Source of the DNA: Erythrobacter rubeus
GTDB lineage: Bacteria > Pseudomonadota > Alphaproteobacteria > Sphingomonadales > Sphingomonadaceae
DNA: 64,000 nt
NCBI RefSeq assembly: GCF_014705715.1
Contig: NZ_JACXLC010000001.1
Location: 850,457-914,456 of the forward strand
Reading direction: 5' to 3'
Below, in pieces: positions 55,409 to 62,588 of this stretch (positions within the stretch are counted from its first letter, which is position 1; the number at the start of each line of letters is the position of its first letter). Under the pieces are notes generated by a model. That model was not told where the DNA came from. It worked only from the letters and a program-made list of their open reading frames with translations, and ran no database searches. The translations under genes and the position numbers were made by a program.

Positions 55409-55917
55409 GCGATCTCTTTCGCAGGGCCGCGCGTGTAACCGCGTCGGCGGGCAGCGAGGTATTCGCACATGGCCTCACGAGGATCGCCGGGGCAGAGCGC
55501 CAAAATCTCTGCCGGGATTTGTTCGGGTGCCTCATCAAGCAGGTACTCCATGACGTTCGTCCGCAAATCGTAAAACCCGTGTGCAGTGTGCCTACCGACA
55601 GGAGACGTGTTGGTGCGGTGATCCCACTTGGGCGCATCCCAGTCGATCTGCCAAACGCGGTGCAGGACGCCGCCTTGGGCCGAGGCGGCGGAGCTTGTCT
55701 TGTCGGTTACGCGGACATTGCTGATGCGTCCCAGACGCTCAGCCCGGGCCGCTTTGGCGGCTTCTTCTTGCTCTTGCCTGTATTCGGCTTGGGCGTCTGC
55801 CAGCTTACCGGAAAGGTCTGCCACTCGGGCTCTTGCGGTTTTGATCCGCTCAGCCAGTTCCAGGTCAGCTTGCGCCGCTTCCAATTCTGAGGAGAGCCGG
55901 GATATTTCAGTGTTCAT
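55405..55917 (-). CDS. coiled-coil protein of the element operon
   Basis: 170 residues. Residues 1-65 form a long coiled coil (ISRLSSELEAAQADLELAER, DLSGKLADAQAEYRQEQEE). The C-terminal part (GFYDLRTNVMEYLLDEAPEQ, GDPREAMCEYLAARRRGYTR) is globular and unknown to me. AAAGGAC precedes the ATG, and both ends overlap neighbours by four bases (ATGA). It is part of the translation-coupled chain. Confidence 0.65.
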   Translation of the reverse strand: MNTEISRLSSELEAAQADLELAERIKTARARVADLSGKLADAQAEYRQEQEEAAKAARAERLGRISNVRVTDKTSSAASAQGGVLHRVWQIDWDAPKWDHRTNTSPVGRHTAHGFYDLRTNVMEYLLDEAPEQIPAEILALCPGDPREAMCEYLAARRRGYTRGPAKEIA

Positions 55918-56147
55918 TCGGGGGTTGTCCTTTGTGAATGCGGGCGGGTGTCGCCTCGCGTCGATTGTCTGTTTTTATGTCGTGGAGTGCGCCGGGCGCG
56001 CCACTTTGCTGCCTTCGCCCTACGCCGCTCAGCGGCTTTCTCTTCGCGTTCTCGGGTGGTCCGAACCTTTTCTGCGAGAGCAGCAAGGGCGGCTTCCACT
56101 TCTGGCGACGGTGGGGTTTCGTAGGTCGGGCTTTCCTGCTTACCCAC
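55914..56147 (-). CDS. small basic protein of the element operon
   Basis: 77 residues from GTG 56147, which lies inside the end of the previous gene (GTGGGTAA), so it is probably coupled. The N-terminal half is a helix (SPEVEAALAALAEKVRTTRE); the C-terminal half is strongly basic (RRRAKAAKWRARRTPRHKNR) and may bind DNA. A longer frame from ATG 56267 would overlap the previous gene by 128 bases and is less likely. No family recognised. Confidence 0.5.
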   Translation of the reverse strand: MGKQESPTYETPPSPEVEAALAALAEKVRTTREREEKAAERRRAKAAKWRARRTPRHKNRQSTRGDTRPHSQRTTPE

Positions 56148-56460
56148 GGCGGCAATCCACTCGGTAGGCGTTGTAGGCGAGGCGGTATCGAGCCACGAAT
56201 ACACGGTTCTTCTCCGCAGCCTCGGGGGTCTCTTTGGCCCAAGAGGGGAGCTTTTGCCCGGTGGCAATGAGAACGCCTCGGAATACCGCTCGGCGGAATG
56301 CGCAGCGGATTACGTAGTATCTGGCGATGATGCCGAAGCGGCCATCAGGCGTAAGCCGCCCGGCGATGTTCTCATAAACGGGGCAGCGGTCGGGGTCGGC
56401 TGCGAGATACGCAGCGAGGCGCTCGCACCCGGCGTCGGGGGAGCGGGGGAAATTTAGCAT
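56140..56460 (-). CDS. small conserved-looking protein of the element operon
   Basis: 106 residues. AAGGA precedes the ATG. The product contains CERLAAYLAADPDRCPVYEN and IIARYYVIRCAFRRAVF, giving an Arg-rich amphipathic helix pattern and four cysteines. No membrane segment is clear. The family is unknown. It starts 15 bases after the stop of the 298-residue gene and overlaps the following GTG. Confidence 0.55.
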   Translation of the reverse strand: MLNFPRSPDAGCERLAAYLAADPDRCPVYENIAGRLTPDGRFGIIARYYVIRCAFRRAVFRGVLIATGQKLPSWAKETPEAAEKNRVFVARYRLAYNAYRVDCRRG

Positions 56461-56474
56461 AAGTGTCCTTGAGA

Positions 56475-57371
56475 TTAGGCGTCAGTGGCGGCCGCCTTAA
56501 GCGCGGCGATGTCGTCGGGTGAGACTGAGGAAAGGGGATCGAATGGGCCCGGCCCGATAAGGGATTCTTCGGCGTCGTCTGCCGATGGTCCCGGCCCGGT
56601 AAGAGAACTACCCTGCGGCGGCGCGTCATTCCCCGAATGGGCCCGGGCTATGTAGTTACTACGTAACGTAGGGGAGTGCTCCCCCGGGGTATCATCTGCT
56701 TGCAGCAAACCAGCCATCCAAAGAAGATCGTCGAGATGCAGGCGGCGTTTTGCTCCATTGATGCGCGGTCGTATGCACTCATGGGAGCCATGCTTTGTGA
56801 TGGTGTATTCCTGACCGGCTAGAAGCAGCTTGTTCCCTTTGCGTCGTCCGATGTTGCCGAACGGTTTAGTGTCCGGATCAGCTTCTCTATGGGCAGCTTT
56901 CACCGCTTCCCGCACCTGCGAAAGGGTGTTGAGGCGTGTCCGGTCGTAGTGTGATCCATTATCTGCGAATACCTTGGCGAGGCGTTCTTTCCGGGCTGGC
57001 GATAGGCTGGTGTTGAAATGATTGGTCGGAACGAAAGAGCTTTCGAGCTTGGCGTTTAGGCGTTTGACATCGGCTGTGTTGGTTTCTGCGCAGGCTGTCC
57101 TGCTATTGAACCAATGCTCGACCATCGAAGCGATTGCTGCCGTGTATCCTGCCGGTTTGGGGAGGTAGGCGCGGGGGTTGCCAAGCTGATAGCGAACCTG
57201 CGCTGCCTCGGGGTAGCGTTTCTTGTAGCGCTCGGCACCTTCCGTGCCTTGTCTTGGTAGGATGGCTTGAATGTTGCGACGATGTACTTTCTCGCGCTCC
57301 TTGCGCGGCAGGCTGTCGAAACCTGGAGGAAAGTTGATGTCGCTGGTGAGCGACGGGGATTGATCGTTCAT
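56475..57371 (-). CDS. hypothetical element protein, possible DNA-binding or replication role
   Basis: 298 residues, with AGGAAACC right before the ATG. The N-terminal region (FPPGFDSLPRKEREKVHRRN) and middle (LSPARKERLAKVFADNGSHYD, LSQVREAVKAAHRE) are charged and helical; the stretch GRRKGNKLLLAGQEYTITKHGSHECIRPRI looks like a small beta domain. The C-terminus is acidic and Pro/Gly-rich, with two similar SLTGPGPSADDAEE / SLIGPGPFDPLSS units. No known replicase or primase motif is visible. It is the first long gene of the operon downstream of the tandem repeats. Confidence 0.55.
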   Translation of the reverse strand: MNDQSPSLTSDINFPPGFDSLPRKEREKVHRRNIQAILPRQGTEGAERYKKRYPEAAQVRYQLGNPRAYLPKPAGYTAAIASMVEHWFNSRTACAETNTADVKRLNAKLESSFVPTNHFNTSLSPARKERLAKVFADNGSHYDRTRLNTLSQVREAVKAAHREADPDTKPFGNIGRRKGNKLLLAGQEYTITKHGSHECIRPRINGAKRRLHLDDLLWMAGLLQADDTPGEHSPTLRSNYIARAHSGNDAPPQGSSLTGPGPSADDAEESLIGPGPFDPLSSVSPDDIAALKAAATDA

Positions 57372-57410
57372 GGTTTCCTAGTTTTGTCGGCGGGAGTATC
57401 GCCGAGGATG

Positions 57411-57665
57411 TTAGCGGGACGCCGCCTCGTCAGGATTGTCGGCTTTCCAGCGGTCGATGGCGGCCTTGTGGACCGACGCCCGGCCTGAGAGGCTACGGCG
57501 CGACCAATCCGGGGCTGGCAGATCGAGGAGGCTTATGATGGCTCTTACTGAGGCGAGCCGGTGAGCATTTCCACGAAAGTACGCGGCCACCTCAGGGTTA
57601 TTCAGGCGGTCGGATACAGTGGCGAGGTCGATAGCGTCGTCCAAGGGGACGGCGGGCAATTCCAT
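57411..57665 (-). CDS. small hypothetical protein, first gene of the element operon
   Basis: 84 residues from ATG 57665 (MELPAVPLDDAIDL), with AAAGGA nine bases upstream. The C-terminal half (RRSLSGRASVHKAAIDRWKA) could form a helix-turn-helix-like pair, but this is weak. A frame open further upstream lacks a ribosome site. It directly follows the tandem repeat region and so is probably the promoter-proximal gene. Confidence 0.55.
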   Translation of the reverse strand: MELPAVPLDDAIDLATVSDRLNNPEVAAYFRGNAHRLASVRAIISLLDLPAPDWSRRSLSGRASVHKAAIDRWKADNPDEAASR

Positions 57666-57876
57666 ATGTTGTCCTTTCGGGGATCGTGTGTTTCGAGTGT
57701 CAATAAATCGAGATAGAGGGTCCGCGCTCATGGCGGCGGTAAATCCATAGAGGAGACCCCCGCCCTCACGGCAGGCTACGAGCAGGGGTCTCCAAAGGAT
57801 CATTGCGCATCAAAGCGCTGAGCACCCCGCGACAAGGACTAAGAAGCGCGGGGGAGAGGGCGGGGAAACCGCCTTG

Positions 57877-57944
57877 TCTCTATGACGGTACCAATTCAGA
57901 TGTCACTGACGCGATGCCGTGCTCTCTATGACGGTATCAGTTCA
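57877..57944. promoter_or_regulatory. tandem 22-base direct repeats, likely operator sites
   Basis: Two copies of TCTCTATGACGGTA(C/T)CA(A/G)TTCA at 57877-57898 and 57923-57944 agree at 20 of 22 positions and start 46 bases apart. They lie in a 311-base gap upstream of the minus-strand operon and just after the two small regulator genes. This is the expected place for binding sites of an element-encoded regulator controlling the operon. Confidence 0.6.
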
Positions 57945-57976
57945 TATAAACGAATACTTTTATGAACGCATTCCTG

Positions 57977-58240
57977 CTAATCACCAGGGGCAATCCGGGT
58001 CATGCGAGCTATGGTCGATGCGTCCACCTCAGGTGGCTCTACGGGCTCATCCGCCGGAGGTTGGGCAGTCTCGCTGCCTTGCTGCTCATACGCCTCTACG
58101 GCGGCGAGTGGGATACGCCAGAGCTTGCCCAGCTTGAAGCCCTTCAGCGATCCGGCATTGAGCAGATCATAGATGAGGGTGGTGGATACGTCCCACCGCT
58201 CGGCGAGCTGCGCAGGGTTGAGCGGAGCTGCGGTGCTCAT
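57977..58240 (-). CDS. excisionase/AlpA-like helix-turn-helix protein
   Basis: 87 residues from ATG 58240 (MSTAAPLNPAQLAERWDVST). The first 55 residues match a MerR-type winged helix (LAERWDVSTTLIYDLLNAGS LKGFKLGKLWRIP...AVEAYE), the excisionase/helix-turn-helix-17 form. The tail is acidic. The ATG overlaps the stop of the upstream regulator (four bases). It could act as a recombination directionality factor for the integrase or as a regulator of the repeat-controlled operon. Confidence 0.75.
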   Translation of the reverse strand: MSTAAPLNPAQLAERWDVSTTLIYDLLNAGSLKGFKLGKLWRIPLAAVEAYEQQGSETAQPPADEPVEPPEVDASTIARMTRIAPGD

Positions 58241-58515
58241 GCGGCCACCCGCTGCGGAGCCGCTGCATTCCACGTGGGCTGCTCTTGGAGCCAGCATTCC
58301 TCATCCGCTAGCTGGTCCGCCCAATGGAGCTGGAGGCGCTCAAGCAGAGCTATCATGGGACCTGCCTTCGGCTGCCTGCCTTGGCGTAGATCGCTTATCA
58401 TCCGCTCACCGCCGCCGCATAGCTGTCCTATTCGCCGTTCACTGAGCAGCGGGCGCGTCTCCAAGAACTCCGCTACGCCCGTGAGGATGAAGGTGCGATC
58501 TGTATTCGTAAGCAT
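58237..58515 (-). CDS. small putative DNA-binding regulator
   Basis: 92 residues from ATG 58515; AGGAGG eight bases upstream is the strongest ribosome site in the element. FLETRPLLSERRIGQLCGGGERMISDLRQGRQPK has the spacing of a Cro/XRE-like helix-turn-helix. No further domain. It is coupled to the excisionase-like gene by ATGA. A repressor of the element is likely but not shown. Confidence 0.65.
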   Translation of the reverse strand: MLTNTDRTFILTGVAEFLETRPLLSERRIGQLCGGGERMISDLRQGRQPKAGPMIALLERLQLHWADQLADEECWLQEQPTWNAAAPQRVAA

Positions 58516-58645
58516 TCGTATTCCCTCCTGTGTGAGGCCTTTAGCATCCCCAAGTCCGGCTTTCCCGCCAAGCCCCTTGTAGCCTTTCCAGCCATTCTCT
58601 GTTGCGCCACGCACCGATAGCTCAGAGGCTCGCAGGTATTCTTGG

Positions 58646-59356
58646 TCAGTCAGCCGCTTGCTCAGTAGCTACCGCATTCAAGACCCGGCTAACCTGTGTT
58701 GCCTGCCACTTGCCGCCTCGACGGGTACGTATTCCCTCGGCATTCAGGCGGCGGGCAATCTCAGCCATGCTATCGGCCCCTTCTGCGCGCATCTCAGCTA
58801 TGACCTTGCCTACCCTGGCGCTGAACTCCGCCGCTTTGCTCTGGCGAGCGGTTGTGCCTTTCGTGTGATCGACGGGGACGCGTTTCTGGCCATACTTCGG
58901 GTGCTTCTCTCCGTATTCTCTCCAGCCGCCCAGCTTTGTGCCTCGATCCTTTGCCGCCTTTAGCGCTTCCTTTGTCCGCTTGCTGATTGCCTTCCGCTCG
59001 TGTTGCGCCATTGCGGCCATCACGTGAATGGTCAGCTCATTCGCCTCCGGCATGTCCGCCGCCACGAAGCGCACACCGGCATCCTGTAGCGTAGCGATGA
59101 AGGCCACATTACGGCTCAGTCGGTCGAGCTTGGCGACAAGCAACGTCGCTCCGGTGAGCTGGCACCGGTTAAGTGCCTTTTCCAATTCCGGCCTGTTGTC
59201 CTGCTTGCCGCTCTCCGTCTCAACGTAGGGCGGCGAGAGCAGCTTATCGCCTTCTCGTAGGAAGCCGTTGATAGCCGCTTGTTGTGCCTCCAGCCCGAGG
59301 CCACTGCGCCCCTGCTTTGCCGTAGAGACGCGCATGTAGGCAACGTAGTCAGTCAT
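58646..59356 (-). CDS. serine recombinase (resolvase/invertase family)
   Basis: 236 residues. The catalytic serine is Ser11 in YMRVSTAKQG, with conserved LVAKLDRLSRN and ADMPEANELTIHVMAAMAQ HE. The C-terminus has a helix-turn-helix of the resolvase type (SMAEIARRLNAEGIRTRRGGKW). It is a small-resolvase-like recombinase, not a large serine integrase. AGGAG precedes the ATG. Together with a tyrosine integrase it makes this element unusual; it may resolve multimers or invert a segment. Confidence 0.92.
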   Translation of the reverse strand: MTDYVAYMRVSTAKQGRSGLGLEAQQAAINGFLREGDKLLSPPYVETESGKQDNRPELEKALNRCQLTGATLLVAKLDRLSRNVAFIATLQDAGVRFVAADMPEANELTIHVMAAMAQHERKAISKRTKEALKAAKDRGTKLGGWREYGEKHPKYGQKRVPVDHTKGTTARQSKAAEFSARVGKVIAEMRAEGADSMAEIARRLNAEGIRTRRGGKWQATQVSRVLNAVATEQAAD

Positions 59357-59642
59357 AGGTTTTGCTCCTGAAAAGCCAATGATTACGTTATAGACTACGT
59401 CCGTTGTCAGAAATGTAAAGAGCTAATTGCGGCCCGATGCAGTCGAGCTTTTTTCTGTGCGCTGGGCCAGCCGGGGGTATGGGGGTAAATTCGCCCCTAC
59501 ATACTTGGAGGTCCCCCCTCGCATCAGAATGTCATTTTCAGGTCGCCACAAGATGCTGCCATCTAGGGTTGCAATTCCGGCTATCCCCGACTTTTCCAGT
59601 ATTGAGTTTTGTCTACCGGCTCCCGCGCTCCATAGTTCAGCG

Positions 59643-60215
59643 ATGGGCAATGTTCCGGCAATATGCAGGCGATGCACGCATGTTTTCTTGGCGAGCATTC
59701 AAATCACACAAGGCCTGAATGTCAGTCTGTCGGGCTGTGAGGAAACATGCCCGCGTTGCGGGGCCTGGGCAGATATTGTCGCAGGGACTTTCGACGTGAC
59801 CGGAGGTCCTCATCCGACATTCACTCAAACCGCTGGCGAGCCAGTTGACCCGGAGCTGTTCACGAGGCTCGGCATCATCCTGGTCAACGCGAAGCTCGAC
59901 AATCTCAAACCTGCGGAGGTTGTCGAGAAGGTCGGCCCCCTTTCGCCAGGATTAGCCAGGAGTCTCCGCGGAGTGATGGACGATCCGAAGGCGTTTGCAT
60001 CGGTTTTGCAGGCCGCAATTGCAACATTTGGGGTCATAGCGGCGGCTGCCATTGGTGCTGCAGTTGCCATCAGCACTGCAGACAATACGAAGCCGGACCC
60101 CGCTGAAATAGAGGTTCAACGGGACGATGGGCAACTGAGGCGAGACCGAGATCGGCTCCAAGAGATGCGTCAACGAAACCTACCCGTACCAGCGTGGGCA
60201 ACAGAGCTGCTGTAG
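59643..60215 (+). CDS. zinc-ribbon membrane protein
   Basis: 190 residues from ATG 59643. The N-terminus carries Cys pairs CRRC (Cys8/11) and CPRC (Cys36/39), plus Cys32, probably a zinc ribbon. A helical region follows, with one membrane segment near 130-150 (QAAIATFGVIAAAAIGAAVA) and an acidic/basic tail. The frame is open 72 codons upstream, but this adds poor sequence. No family recognised. Divergent from the serine recombinase; a cargo gene that could be a sensor or defence protein (inference). Confidence 0.55.
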   Translation: MGNVPAICRRCTHVFLASIQITQGLNVSLSGCEETCPRCGAWADIVAGTFDVTGGPHPTFTQTAGEPVDPELFTRLGIILVNAKLDNLKPAEVVEKVGPLSPGLARSLRGVMDDPKAFASVLQAAIATFGVIAAAAIGAAVAISTADNTKPDPAEIEVQRDDGQLRRDRDRLQEMRQRNLPVPAWATELL

Positions 60216-60275
60216 GGGTGCCTGGCTTTGGTATTAGGATTCGTGAATCTGCTTGCGCGGCTGAATGTTCTTTGT

Positions 60276-60578
60276 ATGTTCCACGCCGTGCCCAGGCGAT
60301 CCACTCCGCAATCCCGTTATGACGACGACGCATTTCCGATACGGGTCAAAGTGGCTGTGCCCGGAGACGGCTTGGGGGTGTTGCTTGACGAAATCACAAT
60401 TTGGTTGCGAGAGAACCTGCCCAAGGAACGCTATGCGACCCATGCGACGCGCTCCATAGGAACCTTCGCCGTTGCGTATTACTTCCGGAGTATTGAGGAA
60501 GCCGAGAGTTTCCTAACCGCATTCCCGCAAGCAACCTTGGCCGATGGCACAACATTTCGCTCGTATCGGCGGGTTTGA
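60276..60578 (+). CDS. small conserved hypothetical protein
   Basis: 100 residues from ATG 60276. The core FPIRVKVAVPGDGLGVLLDEITIWLREN, then GTFAVAYYFRSIEEAESFLTAFPQ, forms an alternating beta/alpha pattern like a small ferredoxin-like fold. I recall similar proteins of unknown function in alphaproteobacterial mobile elements, without a name. No strong ribosome site; a start 48 bases upstream is possible. It lies between the zinc-ribbon gene and the SRAP gene on the same strand. Confidence 0.55.
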   Translation: MFHAVPRRSTPQSRYDDDAFPIRVKVAVPGDGLGVLLDEITIWLRENLPKERYATHATRSIGTFAVAYYFRSIEEAESFLTAFPQATLADGTTFRSYRRV

Positions 60579-60623
60579 GCGATTGCGGTTGACCCCGCGA
60601 GCAGTGCGGCCTCTAGCCAGAGC

Positions 60624-61229
60624 ATGTGTAATCTATATCGCATGACAAAGAATGCCGACGAGGTCGCGAAGTGGTTTTCGGCGATCAATGAAGCAGGGGG
60701 CTCCAATTTCGGCAGCGAAGTCTACCCCGGCTATCCGGGTTTGGTGATCGCAGAAGGCAAGGCCCAGAAGATGACCTGGGGGTTTCCGCTTGCTTTGAAG
60801 AGCAAACGGACCGGCCAGCCGCTGAAGCCAAAGCCGGTGAACAATGCGCGCACTGACAAGCTCGATAGCTTCATGTGGCGCTACAGCTTCGAAGAGAGGC
60901 GCTGCTTGATCCCGCTCACTGCTTGGGCAGAGGCGCAGGGGCCCAGGGGTGGGATGACGCGCACTTGGATGAGCCTTCCGAATACCGAGCTGTTCGCGGT
61001 GGGCGGTATATGGCGGGACAGCGACGAGTGGGGACCCTGCTATTCCATGGTGATGACGGATGCCGCTGGAGACGCTGCGGAGGTGCACAGCCGTATGCCG
61101 GTGCTGCTGGGTTCTGAGGATTACGGCAAGTGGACTGAGGGGACGCCAGAAGCGGCGCGGGCGCTTTGCAGGCCATGGGCGGGGCCGCTCAATATCGACC
61201 GCACCTCTGAGCCTTGGTTCAAGAGATAG
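60624..61229 (+). CDS. SOS response-associated peptidase-like (SRAP/YedK/HMCES) protein
   Basis: 201 residues. All the SRAP active-site elements are visible: the N-terminal Cys2 exposed after Met removal (MCNLYR), the NNAR asparagine, the AWAE glutamate and the HSRMPV histidine. SRAP proteins form a covalent thiazolidine link to abasic sites in single-stranded DNA and protect them. It is a cargo gene of the element, in line with single-stranded DNA or damage during transfer. No LexA site was seen upstream. Confidence 0.9.
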   Translation: MCNLYRMTKNADEVAKWFSAINEAGGSNFGSEVYPGYPGLVIAEGKAQKMTWGFPLALKSKRTGQPLKPKPVNNARTDKLDSFMWRYSFEERRCLIPLTAWAEAQGPRGGMTRTWMSLPNTELFAVGGIWRDSDEWGPCYSMVMTDAAGDAAEVHSRMPVLLGSEDYGKWTEGTPEAARALCRPWAGPLNIDRTSEPWFKR

Positions 61230-61244
61230 ACAGCCTTAGGCAGT

Positions 61245-61272
61245 AAAAAAGACCCCGCACGATGGCGGGGCC
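61245..61272 (-). terminator. intrinsic terminator (minus strand)
   Basis: On the minus strand CCCCGC-CATCGT-GCGGGG is followed by a run of six T (TCTTTTTTAC). It would end transcripts coming from the membrane-protein gene at 61483 and lies 16 bases after the SRAP stop. Confidence 0.75.
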
Positions 61273-61482
61273 TAGTGTTGTCGGGCCAAAATAAATTCCA
61301 GGCCCTTCGGGTCGCAAGAGCGTTGTGGCCGGAAAATGTTGCAGGTGCGGGGCGTTAGGCGGAGTTGTACAACTCTGGGACTGCGCGGGCCCAACAAGTG
61401 AACCGATGACTGGCCCCAGCTCAACTCAATCGACCGCACGTCTTACCACTAGGCAGCCTAGCTCACTATGCTAGAGCCCGCC

Positions 61483-62526
61483 TTATTGCATCTCAGAAAT
61501 TGCGGCAGGCGTCGCTGTAGGATTGACTGGGAGTTCGCCCCGGCCTGCCTCGATAGCTTTCGGCCCACCATCCGGAGGGCTGGCTTTGACCGAAGAAGCT
61601 TGTTCGACTTGCTCCGACGGAAAGGCGTAATCGAGGGCGGAATAAAAACTTTGCGGTATGAATAACCGCGCGGCTGCAATAAATATTGCAAATATGGTCA
61701 GTGCGATCACCGGAAAGCGGTCATGCCAGAAGAAATACCGTCGATAGCGCTCGCCAATTGCGTCGGCAAACCCAGTGATGTCGGAAGCAAGTGCCCCCAC
61801 TTGACTGACCCAATTCGCACTCTCACCCGGATGATTTTGATCGGCGTTTTCTAGTGATTTCTTTACAAGTTCAAGAGTCAATCGGTGCTGTTTGCGCGTC
61901 AATTCAGTTAGGGCGGTAGGGACCCAATCGTAAATATCCTTCAACATCAGCCGAATGCGCTTTTCCTGCGTCACCCCATCGCTGCCCCGTTGCTTCTGGC
62001 CTACGTTATCTCGAAAATTTTCCCACTCATATACTTGATTTTTAGCCTGATCCGCGACGCGCAGCTTTTCGAACTGATCCGGGTCATTTAATTGTTCAAA
62101 GACGAGCGAGAACGCATCCTTTTTATGCTCCAGTCCTTCAAGTGCGCCCAACACAGTGTTTGCTCTGTTGGAGAGTTCTCTCAGCGCGTCGATCTCACCC
62201 CCTATACCGCTTGCCCTCATTAACGGAGTGTTGTGCGCCAACATGCGCTGCTCTGCCCGCCAATAACCAATAGTCATAAAGGCCAGTATAAAGCACGAGC
62301 CGAGAACTAGTAATTTGGGCGAAAATGAAAGGCCGTAGGTGAGGCTACCAAGTCCGACTATGTCCTCACTTCCCGCAGTCCCGGTAGCAACCACGACGGT
62401 AAGCACGCCCCAAAGTAATACGTTCCGCTTTGCTCTCCTATACTCCTCACTTTGATGGAGAGAGGTATCGGCGAAGTTGTCGGGTCGAGATGTGCTAATA
62501 GACATAGAGAAGTGCGTGCTCCTCAT
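61483..62526 (-). CDS. coiled membrane protein of unknown function
   Basis: 347 residues. Two membrane segments near 35-52 and 70-88, then a long cytoplasmic helical/coiled region with Glu, Lys and Arg (LSNRANTVLGALEGLEHKKDA, RKQHRLTLELVKKSLENADQ), and a third segment near 271-291 (FPVIALTIFAIFIAAARLF). A Pro/Ala-rich tail ends the protein. The gene is AT-richer than the phage operon. ATG 62505 is an alternative start. No family recognised; the design resembles anchored effectors or sensors in defence or exclusion systems, which is speculation. Confidence 0.6.
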   Translation of the reverse strand: MRSTHFSMSISTSRPDNFADTSLHQSEEYRRAKRNVLLWGVLTVVVATGTAGSEDIVGLGSLTYGLSFSPKLLVLGSCFILAFMTIGYWRAEQRMLAHNTPLMRASGIGGEIDALRELSNRANTVLGALEGLEHKKDAFSLVFEQLNDPDQFEKLRVADQAKNQVYEWENFRDNVGQKQRGSDGVTQEKRIRLMLKDIYDWVPTALTELTRKQHRLTLELVKKSLENADQNHPGESANWVSQVGALASDITGFADAIGERYRRYFFWHDRFPVIALTIFAIFIAAARLFIPQSFYSALDYAFPSEQVEQASSVKASPPDGGPKAIEAGRGELPVNPTATPAAISEMQ

Positions 62527-62588
62527 TCAGACGCTTCGTCAATGCGCCGCAATCGGCAGATGGGGATAAGCGCGACCCGCCATGCCAG

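Noticed and set aside
55907-56242. 111-codon minus-strand ORF inside the element operon
   Set aside because: It overlaps two better supported coupled genes and has no ribosome site.
61380-61470. tRNA-like stretch on the minus strand (CCTAGTGGTAAGAC as in a D-arm)
   Set aside because: No matching anticodon arm; the only T-loop candidate (GGTTCACTTG) lacks the invariant A58 and acceptor strands do not pair.
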